Positions 1 through 10,161 of a stretch of DNA of 64,000 bases are shown here, one piece after another (within the stretch, counting starts at the first letter, position 1; every line of letters starts with the position of its first letter). The stretch lies in assembly GCA_011009095.1 (NCBI GenBank), contig VTPC01003537.1:170464-234463 (forward strand). The letters run 5' to 3'. Position numbers and translations under genes: made by a program. Under the pieces are notes generated by a model, which did not search any database, was not told the origin of the DNA, and saw nothing but the letters and a program-made list of their open reading frames with translations. This DNA is from Ignelater luminosus. Its lineage: Eukaryota; Arthropoda; Insecta; Coleoptera; Elateridae.

Positions 1-597
1 GTGATTGCAATTAATTGAGTTTTGGTTTGAATTTGGCGCCATATTTAAATTATTTTCATGTTGGCGCTACTTGCTTACTTTTTGAATCTGTCAAGTCTGT
101 TGGTATAATAACAAACAGTCAGAGCCGGCTGAAGAGCCGGGCTTGCGGGGCAACTGCCCAGGGCCCCGCCCTTGCTGGGCTGAATTAATTCTTTGTATCG
201 ATATGTTCAGAATAAATAAAATTTCGTATTTTTTCTAAATATTTAAAATAGAAAGTAGTGTGTGTTTCTTCTTTTTTTATTTTAAGGGCCCCGCAAAATA
301 TTGTTGCCCTCAACCCCGCAAAATATTGTTGCCCTCGACCCCGCAAAACTTCCAGCCGGCCCAGCAAACAGTACTATATAACCTCAAAAAAAGATAGGCT
401 ATGTTTTTCTTATATTAGGAGTAAAAAGCTATATTTTGAACCGAATGACAGCAAATGACAACAAAATATGTAATTTGACAATTTACCCCCGAATGACCCT
501 GAACGCTTGCGCTTCGCTTTTACGCACTATATAGCCAACCCACCACCTGAAAAACTGTGGCGCCAAATTTAAACCATTCTCAATAAATTGTAATCAC
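1..597. repeat. Imperfect inverted repeat around an inserted MITE
   Basis: Bases 1-43 match the reverse complement of 555-597 at most positions; both arms carry the string TTTGAATTTGGCGCC or a close variant. The left arm touches the window edge, so the repeat may extend outside. The hAT MITE at 120-364 lies between the arms, which suggests a nested insertion into an older terminal-inverted-repeat element. No coding capacity is visible between the arms. Confidence 0.55.
120..364. mobile_element. Non-autonomous hAT-type MITE with 8-bp target duplication
   Basis: A 245-bp GC-richer element. It starts CAGAGCCGGCTGAAG and ends with the reverse complement of CTGGGCCGGCTGGAAG, an imperfect terminal inverted repeat of hAT character. 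It is flanked on both sides by CAAACAGT (112-119 and 365-372), a perfect 8-bp target site duplication as left by hAT transposases. Near the right end, CCCCGCAAAATATTGTTGCC is tandemly repeated about two and a half times with a 25-bp period. The short open frames across it are chance frames. It must have been mobilised in trans. Confidence 0.85.
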
Positions 598-1628
598 TCT
601 GTATTTACAAGGTGCTTTACATTTGGCGCTGGGAACTGTACAGAACAGTTTAGAACTATACTTTTACGTATAAATGTGTTCCATTTGAATATTTGAACTG
701 TATCATTTGTGTTTGCCCCTTAGCGCTACTGTTTCTACCTAATTTTCGATACGTTCCGTACCTAAATCGCCTAAAAACTATTTTTAGTTGATTTGTGAAA
801 TTAAATTTCTTATTTGGCGTGACACGCGTGTATTTGATTGTATTTGAATTTGGCTCTGTATTTAACTTACGAATTTTACACTTCAATTTATATGCACAAT
901 GCAAAATTGCACGGAAATGGATAAAATAATAATAAAGGTTAGATTCAATAAAGCAGAACAGTACTATTTCTAAAACGGCTGTTCCTTTTGATACGTCGAA
1001 AATACGGTACGATTGAGTACGGAACAGCACATATACAACATCAAATGGAAAGCACCTAACAAAGGGACCGTATTTCACAGTTTTTAAAGCTCTTCTTGTA
1101 CTTATAAGTATTTTTTATGTAGGTGAAAAACCAGGGATAGTAAAGAACCATTTGTGTGTCTTATTATTACTATTCTCATTTTAGAGCCAATATATTTACA
1201 GAGTAACAAATTGTGGCCATATTTGATTGATTTGGTGCAATAAATTTAGTAATTTATAATTTTTTAAACGTAGGAAATACAGTTCTCAATAAATGATAAT
1301 GAACTATAGTGAATTTAAATGAAACATTCGGCATACACAAAGTAAGCAGATAAAGCACTTTGGGAAAGTCCTTCAGTTTTTTAAAATAGTTTGATGTTTT
1401 TCTTTTCCTTTGATCATTTGCCCATACGATAACTCGATTAGACAAGCTACTTAGAATAAGCAATATCAAATCAGCCACCTAAATCTCTATAGCTGCATAC
1501 TTATTCATGACCTATGAACCACAAAAATAAAGCCATGTGTTTTGCAGAAGAAATTAATCGACTATGGTGTTTTATGTTACTGTAGTGTACATTTCATTCA
1601 AATTTCTGAACTAAATTGTTAAAAAGAC

Positions 1629-2329
1629 TTGTAACGTCCACTTTGTGTTTTCATTACATGTGTTGCATTGCATTTAATCGGTGCTGTCGGTGTGTTCTTG
1701 TATTTTTTTGTAGTTTTCTCTTGTTGAAGAGGTTTTTGTAATAGTTGTGAGTTCGCATAGATGGAATGATTTTTTTGTAGCCTCTTTAATTTTGAAATCA
1801 ATTTAGGGTTGACAAACTTTTAATTTCATTATTGCAGTGGTTTGAATTTTTACAGATGTGGCTTGTACTTCTGGTTAATTTTACTGCATTATAGGTCTAG
1901 CTAGCAATTTGATAAGGGTTAGATTTTTCTTATCTCGGTTTAGTAATTGTAATTAAGATTTCCCCTTTTACGTATTATATTTCAACTTTCCCTATGGTTT
2001 GTATATGTTCTTCGGATAAGTGGTCAGGTGTAGTTTGATATATATTAACTCTTACTTATATGTTGAAGATCTATTGCTTAAGGTGCTTGTATTGGATAAT
2101 AAGTAGAGGTACTTAAGTAATTAACAAACTAATAAATAACTTAAGGAAGTACCTCTACTTATTATCTTATTATTTTAATTATTAATCTAATTCTTACTTG
2201 TTCATTTTTTAAAGGTTGTAACGTTTACTTTTTGCTTCCGTTACATGTTATATTTAATCTGTGCTTTCGGGGTGTTCTCGTATTTTTTTTATAGTTTTCT
2301 CCCGTTGGAGAGGTCTTCTTATTAGTGAT
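1629..2329 (+). repeat. Two direct copies of a ~115-bp repeat
   Basis: The segment 1629-1746 recurs at 2217-2329 in the same orientation. Shared landmarks in the same order are TTGTAACGT, CATTACATG or CGTTACATG, a run near GTGTTCT followed by a T-tract, TAGTTTTCTC, and GTTGNAGAGG. The copies are diverged but colinear; no terminal inverted repeats were found. Probably two copies of one short interspersed element. Confidence 0.6.
2095..2166. repeat. Hairpin-forming palindrome
   Basis: The left arm starts GATAATAAGTAGAGGTACTT; the right arm, read on the other strand, begins with the same 20 bases and then differs by a 4-base insertion. The arms are about 24-28 bases with a loop of about 20. It lies between the two direct repeats above. 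It could be a tiny foldback MITE; no clear target duplication is visible. Confidence 0.65.
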
Positions 2330-3601
2330 GTTGTTGTTGCAGTTATCTTAAATGTTTGCTTTAAGATTTTTAATTCCAATTCATAGGGAATTCAGGCTGA
2401 AAAATTTTTTCATATTTATTTAAATCAATTAAATTTCTATCGATTACATTCACGTAAATACAATTTTTCAATTGTTAATTATTTTGATTCACTATTCTTT
2501 TGATTGTTAACAAATAATATTGTTGCTGACTTTTATTATTTTATATTAATTTTATTTTTAACTGTACTGGGAACGCGAATTTAGAAGGATGCTTCCATAT
2601 TTAGGATTTTTCTCAGGTGAATCTACCTCTGCATACAGATCTGTATTTCAGCGGGGATCACGTGATAAGTTTATGACTTCTTAGTTCTCGTCTTCTCGAT
2701 AGCAGGTGTTTCTCCAAATTTTGTGATCAAATACCTTAGTTTTTTTTGTTTGATTTTTTTCAAAAGTTTTTTGTTATTTAATTAGTAATCTAATCACTTT
2801 AAAGGTTTCTTTAAGATTTATAATGATTTATAATTAGGCAAGGTTATGTTACAGACTTTTGCAGTTAGAAAATGCATCACAAACTCTTTTTCTGAATAGG
2901 TATTTACAGTCGACTCTAAATAATTCTTGACTGAATTGCGACGATTCTTTCTACTAACAATCTCATTTACAATCTATGTAATCTGTATCAGAAGTTGAAA
3001 TGCCACTACTACTACTGCTGCTGCAACTACTTAATTCTGTTTCATCATCTGAATACAAATTTTCTAGAATTATCGTAAATATGCGTTTCTTTTAAATCTT
3101 ATTAAACGTAACACCTAAACTCAAATACCTGTATCCACTATAAAATTATCTGTATTACACCCGGTGCTCCACCACCAAAGGAGGTGTATTAAGTGTCAAT
3201 GGGTGCAGCTTGTGTGCAGCTTGCACTTGTACTAACGAACAACAGGATGGAATTACACCTTTTCACACTAACTACCAAAAAACGACGTAGTGTAGAAAAT
3301 GTTCACTGGTTGTAAGCTAACGAACAGACCTATTGTTCTTCACGTTGCATCGGAAGTTTAATTATTTTTATTACCTTTTATGTTGGACGTATAATAAGGA
3401 ACAATTTCCACGTCGGACGTGCAAATAGCCACTTCGTTTAGCTTTGGCATTAATATCATTAACACTCATTAATATGTTTTGTGTTTTGCATGGTGCTTGT
3501 GGAGGAGTGCCTAGTGCTTAAATAGTATATCTTAAGTAGAAGTCTATTATTTTAGTTATCCTGCGTGTGTATTCCATAAGAAAATAATAATATAACTAGC
3601 A

Positions 3602-4987
3602 ATGGAGCTTCCGATCAAAATGGAAGATCAGGATAGTACTTTAACATCAAATTTTCTTCCCATCAAACATGAAGAGTTAATCTTACCTGATGGTAGCTAC
3701 ATAAAATTACTTCTTTAATACAAGTTAATTAAAACTGTATTTTCAGTAGATACTGCGGCTGTCTCTGAAGATACATATACCAAACTTATCAGTGCAAAGC
3801 AAGATTGGCCATCAAATGTAAAAGAGACATCCCCAGAACAGAATTATAAGTGTACAGAGAAAATTTGTTCAGAATTACACAACTTAATTGATAGTGATTA
3901 TAGTGCACGTGATGACAAATCTACTGAGCAACATAGTGTAGGGAATTATAGACGTATTCGCAGTGGAGAGAAACATTTTCAGTGTCAAGTATGTGGTTAC
4001 AAATGCGTACAGAAAAGTAGTTTACGAACACATATTCGCATTCACAATGGTGAAAGACCTTTTGAATGTCACATTTGTAGCTATAAATTCGCTCAGAAAA
4101 GCAATTTACAAACACATATGCTTATTCACAGCGGCGAAAAACCTTTTAAGTGTAAAATGTGTAATTATAAATGTACAACAAAATCTCATTTACAAACACA
4201 TGTACGTATTCATAGCGGCGAGAAACCTTACGCGTGTAAGATATGTAGTTACAGATGCACAACTACAAGTTGTTTAAAAGTACATATGCGGATTCACAGC
4301 GGTTTAAAACCTTTTGCTTGTAAAGTATGCAATTATAAGTGTACAACAAAAAGTCATCTACATACACATATGCGTGTTCACAGCGGTGATAAGCCATTTG
4401 AGTGTATGCTATGTAGTTATAAATGCTCAACAAAAAGTGGTTTAAAAACGCATTTGAGGATTCACAGCGGCGAGAAGCCTTTTGAGTGTCGAATGTGTAA
4501 TTATAAATGTACACAAAGAAGCAGTTTGCAAACGCATATGACGGTCCATACTGGCGAGAAACGTTTTGAATGTCAAGTGTGTAGTCACAGATATAGTACG
4601 AAGAGTAATTTACAAGCACATATGCGGGTTCATAGTGGCGAAAAACCATATGTGTGTGATGTTTGTTGTCATAAGTCTACAACGAAAAGCAGTTTAAAAG
4701 TACATATGCGTATTCATAGTGGCGAGAAACCATTTCAGTGTGAAATCTGTGATTATAGAAGCACAACAAAGAGTAATTTACAAACACACATGCGGTTTCA
4801 TATTGGCGAGAAACCTTTTAAATGTACAAATTGTGATTATAAGGGTGCAACAAAATGTCATTTAGAAACACACATGCGCGTTCATAGGGACAAGAAACCT
4901 TTTGAGTGTGACATATGTGATCAAAAATGTGCAACAAAAAGTAGCTTAAACGTACATAAGCGTGTTCATAGTGAAAAAGTGTTTTGA
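3602..4987 (+). CDS. C2H2 zinc-finger protein with 12 tandem fingers
   Basis: Two coding exons, 3602-3692 and 3747-4987, joined in phase across a 54-bp GT-AG intron, give 443 residues. The first ~120 residues hold no finger and are rich in acidic residues and Ser/Thr. Twelve C2H2 fingers then follow with a strict 28-residue (84-bp) period and consensus linkers such as HSGEKPF. Most are of the form C-x2-C-x12-H-x3-H with a repeated YKCTTKS core. Such arrays usually bind DNA and the protein is probably a nuclear transcription regulator. No ZAD, BTB or other N-terminal module is recognisable. I chose the ATG at 3602 because it opens the only frame that splices into the fingers. Long antisense frames here are products of the repeat period. 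Confidence 0.9.
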
Positions 4988-5904
4988 AACATGTAATATA
5001 GGTACATTTTTAAAAACAGTTTTATTGTAAATATGTGAATGAGAAAGCTGTGAATATTTAAATTTGCTCAATACATTTCTTATTAGTATAAAAGTTTTAT
5101 CAAAACTTCGTCCAGTAAGCAATATGAATATGGCGTCTAGTCATGTAAGTTATTGGTTGTCACTTTATCAGTTACGTCACATTCACGTTGGAAATGTCAC
5201 AGCTCAAAGACGTCATATTATGTGGTGGAAAAGACGTTATTTAATGGCGAACCAGACGTCTCTTTAACGTCNNNNNNNNNNACACTAAAGAACGGAATCT
5301 TGAAAACGAATAACATCATGTCTACATTGTATTTAATCATGTGAAAAATACAGAACAGAAATGACGTCTTTATGACGTCAATTATTCGGATTGTTCAATT
5401 AATCGCTTGACTTGGCGTCACTCTGCTTGCTAGATCTTTTCCCAGAACTATTTTGGTAACAGGAATATGTTAGAGCAAAATTATTTTGAGAATTTTAAGG
5501 AAACCTAAAACAAGGGTATACTTTATGGTGATGTATAAGAGAACCTATGCTAAAGTTAAGCATCGCGGTTTGCGTTTCCCAAATAAGCAGGCTAGATTCG
5601 TCTTTTACGTTTTACTGAGAGCAGGCACATTCTTGATGACTTTACCTTTGATGGCAACATCAACAGATTTCCTTGAAGAAATTATACGTATAGCACGATT
5701 AAAAGTCGCACTTCGGCTTTCCCGAATGAGCTGCCTGCGGCGGCCGTCCTCTTTAAGAGCAACATGAAAAACTGTCGTGTAGGGTTGAATGGTTAGGATA
5801 TGCTTTTGGTGGGAGCTTTCAAGATAAAAATACAAATGGTTGTTTACTAAATCAGGTTATAAAAACTACACAACTAATCAAACAATGTTTCAACCCAAAA
5901 ATAT
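4988..5904. other. Intergenic stretch with assembly gap and TGACGTC-rich patch
   Basis: Ten Ns at 5271-5280 mark an assembly gap. Around it GACGT words recur (GACGTCAT, AGACGTTA, AGACGTCTC, AACGTC, TGACGTCTTTATGACGTC), many resembling CRE/ATF half or full sites. A minus-strand frame at 5605-5835 is basic and GC-richer than its surroundings but matches nothing I recognise. No gene is called. Confidence 0.5.
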
Positions 5905-5910
5905 TTTATT
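5905..5910 (-). promoter_or_regulatory. Polyadenylation signal AATAAA for the CFAP107-like gene
   Basis: AATAAA on the minus strand starts just after the TAG stop at 5914-5912, so the 3' UTR would be very short. The match to the canonical hexamer is exact; cleavage position is not visible. Confidence 0.5.
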
Positions 5911-5911
5911 T

Positions 5912-6870
5912 CTATTTGAATTTCCGAGGAATGAAGCATCTGTTGGGAACTTCTTTAAACTTATCTGGGCATTCCCATGTGATTGGATTGCATCTTGGTT
6001 CATAAGGATTATAAGGAACCAATTTCTTTTCCGATACTGTATTCACGGCTTTATCTCGCAGCTTCAGATTGTGGAAGCAGTTGTTGGCTTCTACCATAAT
6101 TGATGAATTTGGACTGGAACAATAAAGTAATAGAGTAATAGTATTGTAAAATTATTACCAGGTTATCCACATACACAGGAATTGCGAAGCGTCTAAACAT
6201 TAGATCTTCCTTTTTTGGTGGTAAATAAGTATCTTGATAGTGCGTAGTTACAGTAGTTCTTGGATCTGAGTTTTCACATCTCCATTTCTCTTTGTAATAA
6301 TCTTGAATACCAAATTTTGTAATATTCCCCTTTGGATTGATACATTTTTCAGAATATTCAATAGAGTAGAAAATAAAATCCTTACGTAATTTCTGGCATA
6401 ATCTTGTTCAGGTTCATATCTTTGAAACCGAAATCGTAACTGTCGCGGTATTGGACCATCAGATAATTTTGGGATATGATTAAAAGCTAGGTCATATGTT
6501 GTCGATTTATTTTCTAAGAAATGTGGAGCTTGGTGGTCAAAAAGAATGCGTGGGCCATATCCCTAACATGAAACTTGCATCATTCAATTTGATATAAGGC
6601 CAATTTATTATTGCCTACCTGTGTTTTGATCATTTCATTCCATATGAGAGAAGGGTCATTGGCTGAGTATGGTTTTGGTGGGTAATCATTCATATATTTA
6701 GTCCGAAAATCGTGAGGGTCTTTGGTGAAACTGCATTGTCTTTCAAACCAATTTCCTATCAATACTTTACCACAATATTTATCAGGTTTCTTAAAATTAG
6801 AAAAAGAAGCACTAGACAATTATTGTGAATGCAGTTTTATTACCTCATATTTTAGTCTCCCTATTTCCAT
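5912..6870 (-). CDS. CFAP107: CFAP107 (C1orf158)-like ciliary microtubule inner protein
   Basis: Five coding exons on the minus strand: 6870-6844, 6789-6619, 6562-6386, 6329-6175 and 6113-5912. All introns are 54-61 bp GT-AG and all phases agree, giving 243 residues. The N-terminal KVLIGNWFERQCSF (residues 17-30) resembles the family's KVL-GNW-EER-F motif, and AIPVP near residues 174-178 resembles the conserved AVPVP near the end of the mammalian protein. Choosing donor GTATGT at 6174 rather than the GTAATA at 6158 restores AIPVP and opens a 67-codon last exon; the other choice stops after 21 codons. Mammalian CFAP107 is a microtubule inner protein of ciliary doublets. This copy has a longer C-terminal tail. 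The start ATG fits a 54-bp first intron but is less certain than the rest. Confidence 0.75.
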
Positions 6871-7547
6871 TTTTTATTTTAAAGTAAAAGTTTAATTTTT
6901 AGGTTAAAAACATTTCAGTATTGACAAATGTTTAGGTAATTGTTTCTAATGTACATGACGTTATAGTTTAACTTGAGGGACTCTAGTTATGACGTCTAAC
7001 AATTTGTGTGCTAAAGTGCTTTCATTTTACCTTATTTTATTTATAATCATACATAAACATATATATAAAAAATTGTCTCGACCAGAAAGAAATACTGAAT
7101 ACTATTATAGTCGCCTAGAAAAAGATTTAGAAATTATAACATTAATAATAACGAAAATGAAGATTAAGTCATCAAGAACCATCCATTATTGTTACGTCTG
7201 CTTTTCTTGTTAATTTTTAGAATGAAAAAGAATTATTTAAGCTTTATTATTACAGACCTTTTTATTTTGATAAAACATTTCTCTTGAGGTATTTGCAACA
7301 TTTTTATGTGTATTTTCCTTTTTAACTTTTGAACAAGTATCATTAAGTAATAGGAATTTTGTTTATAATATTTTGAATACATGGGAAAGAAATTTGAAAT
7401 TGTTGACAAAAGACGTAAGACATGTAATAACCTCACTTTTTCATATCTGACAAGTGGTGACTAATGAGGTTTAAACATTTTTAAACTCGTCTCTTAGTTG
7501 ATTTTACTTTTAGTTTTATTTAATAGTGATTCAGCTTTATCTTAAGA
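6871..7547. promoter_or_regulatory. Shared upstream interval of two divergent genes
   Basis: This 677-bp stretch lies between the start codons of the CFAP107-like (-) and CtIP-like (+) genes, so both promoters should lie in it or nearby. It is AT-rich and holds no convincing open frame. No defined TATA box, Inr or factor site can be assigned by eye. Confidence 0.45.
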
Positions 7548-8984
7548 ATGCCTGCACAAAGCGATGATGCACTCGAAGATTGGATGTCTTTATTTTCAGA
7601 AGAAACCGAATCTATTTGGAATACTGAAAATAAAGAGCTTCGGAGAGTCTCTATGTTAATGCAAGTTATAAGGCAGGAATTTAAAAGTGATTTTAATAAT
7701 ATAAAATAAAACATTTTATGTATAAAAGAAAGTAAACTCAACATCTTTTCAGGAGTAGAAGATAATTTAGATACCAAAGTGAAAAACCTCAAGCACCAGT
7801 TAACTATTAACGAACATTTAAACAGATCCATTGAAAAATCTGAGACAACTTCAGTTGTTACTCCCAAGGAAGAAGTCTCCATCATAAATAAAAGTCCAAA
7901 ACTAAATAAACATCGGAAAAATTGGCAGTTGAAGAAACGCAGTCCACAGGCGTTATTTACAAATCAACAAAAAAGCAACAAATTAAATGCACCAACAACG
8001 TCCAGGCCAAGACTGAGTAATGAAGATTTATTTGAGTCATCAAACACTTCTTTGGAGGATTCATTTGAATTTGATATTAATAAACCAAATCTTGAGGTAG
8101 AAGAGAATGTTAAAAAAAAGATCAATACTGATATAGTGGACTCTTCTTTTGTTGTAAAGGAGACTCCACACAGATCTGCAAAAAAGATGCGCCTAGATAA
8201 AAAATCTCTTCTTAAAGGAACAAGTAAATTGAAGGCACCTGGTTCAAATACTTTAACACAAATGTTAAGTTTCCCAATAGCAGCGTAAGTATAAATAATT
8301 AAAAACTCAGAAACGTCTTGTTTTTAATGAAGTCAGTTTTTGCAGTAGTGGTACAGATAGTAAAAGTATGAGTGAGCAAAGAAAACCAATAACAAATAAA
8401 AGTCGAATTAAATTGAGTGTAACATCGAGAGAAGAAAAATCTAATCAGGACATATCTAAAGAGCCCAAAGAAAATTTTTTAGTGCCTCCTTCATTTATAA
8501 ATGATTATGATAGGTAGATATTTGATTTATGTAAATACCATTGATTATTGAATATATAATTTAGAATTCCAGTCATAAAAGATAAACAGCCTCAACATGT
8601 TCATAAGACTGAAACTGTTAGATGCAAGGCTGATCGTATGAAACTTCCTGGATGGTCTTGTGCTGAATGTAAAGAGGTAAGAGAATATTAGGAAGAAGAA
8701 AGTATTGCTGACGCATTTATGAATATCTATCATTTGTAGTATTATGAAGAGTTGGATTTACCTCCTGAAGAATTACATAAAAAAATGAATATATGTTCGA
8801 AACATCGAAACAAGTTTCCACCTTCTAATGAAACAATAGCAGGTTTGTAATTTCCAAGTTAAATGTGTACAGAAAAATTACATTTAGATAAAATATTTTA
8901 GGGTTCTGGGATGTTGGAATGCCTGATACTCAAGAAATGCAAGATGACGATTTAACTTTGATAAATTTTGAATCTACTAATTGA
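7548..8984 (+). CDS. CtIP/RBBP8/Sae2-like DNA end-resection factor
   Basis: Six coding exons (7548-7686, 7753-8284, 8346-8513, 8565-8676, 8740-8842, 8902-8984) with consistent phases give 378 residues. The C-terminal ~80 residues carry the family hallmark: a basic start, GWSCAECKEYYEEL (310-323), then CSKHR (336-340) and GFWDVGMPDTQE. The C-x2-C ... C-x2-H spacing is a likely zinc site. The N-terminus (1-70) looks like the short helical oligomerisation region; the middle is Lys/Ser-rich and low in complexity. CtIP/Sae2 stimulates the MRE11 nuclease complex to clip and resect double-strand breaks in the nucleus. Length is well below vertebrate CtIP (~900) but typical of short insect or fungal forms. 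The first donor (GTGATT at 7687) is weak; it is the only donor before an in-frame stop. Confidence 0.85.
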
Positions 8985-10090
8985 CAAAGCAAAGATGATT
9001 AGATTATGTGGATAAAATTAATTCTTTGTGATAAAAAAATGTGATTGTGACAGAATTTATTCAAGTGTATGTGCCTTATTTAGTATATAATGAACACTTG
9101 TATATAAATTACATTTTTTATAGTAGCGTATGTATAAAGCGTCTGTTAATTTCTATTAATATAAGAAGGCAAGTAAAACTTAATTTTATTGAATATATTG
9201 ATTGCTATAAGTTGCATAAAAGCTGCTGTAGAGCATATACATTTACCATTAGTGTGACGTGCACCAAGTACAGAAAAGATTACTAGTGGAATCCATAGAA
9301 TTGTTTTTGGTGAGACTACACTTTGCTAGTGGAATCTAAATCTAATTTCAAAAGCTAGTGCAGAATAAGGAATATCTGTGCTATGAATGGAAAATGTTAT
9401 AAACTATCCATAAGCATATTTGGATTTTCAATCTCAGATTATCCTAACCTACAAATGTCAAATATGACATACTAGAGTGTCGACCCTAACCTAAAATAAA
9501 TTATTGTTGTGCATTTTGTGACTTTTAAGATCATTTTGCTGCCAACTAGAATCAATCTGGAAGTATTCTAATTTCCTGTAGAAATCTTTAACATACAACT
9601 GTCACTTCTGTAACTGATATTGCTTATATTGGCTTATATTGATGTGATAATGATAACCTACATATATAAAGTAACTGTCAAAATGACATTAATTTTATAA
9701 AATTTGCTAGCAAGATAGTAACATATTTATTTATTTCGAACAGTTTATTATTCTGAACCAAGTATATTTTGGAGCTGGCAGATCTATCACACTCAATCAG
9801 AATACTGATGAATAGCAGATGTAGCAAATAAACATCATTAAGCAATGAATCATGAATGTAATTCCAACTTACAAATAAGCACTTTTAATGTCGTGCTAAT
9901 AACTTGACCATTGTTTGTATAGAATTCCTGTTGAATAAATAATAATAAACGAAAAAAAATTTTTGAATTGTTTATGTTTAAACTTTATTATTGGAATATA
10001 ATGATTTACATGTATAGCTAGGTTCGTTAACAATCTATAAGAATATATTATCTATGTTAATATAGTAGGTAACTCTATCAAGCCTTAATT
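8985..10090. other. AT-rich 3' flank between convergent genes, no gene seen
   Basis: This interval separates the ends of the convergent CtIP-like and exchanger genes. Open frames are below 85 codons and lack domains. No repeat with clear ends was found. Confidence 0.5.
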
Positions 10091-10096
10091 TTTATT
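10091..10096 (-). promoter_or_regulatory. Polyadenylation signal AATAAA for the exchanger gene
   Basis: An exact minus-strand AATAAA lies about 65 bp past the stop codon at 10164-10162 of the exchanger gene. Confidence 0.45.
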
Positions 10097-10161
10097 CAAC
10101 AATATGTAAATAACTTACAAATACTTGCAATTACATCTACATCAAATTAAATAGAAATTGT

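Larger units (their letters stand above)
373..3601. other. AT-rich intergenic region, no gene recognised
   Basis: The open frames are short (140 codons at most), have no recognisable domain and no splice logic. The only structure I can support is the pair of direct repeats and the hairpin listed separately, plus several TTTGGCGC-type words shared with the inverted repeat at the window start. Confidence 0.6.

Noticed and set aside
2897..3600. Promoter-like elements upstream of the zinc-finger gene
   Set aside because: No TATA box, initiator or conserved spacing could be assigned by eye in such AT-rich sequence.
3921..4649. Long antisense and alternate-frame open frames over the zinc-finger region
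   Set aside because: They follow the 84-bp period of the finger array and mirror its codons; only the finger frame splices and has domain sense.
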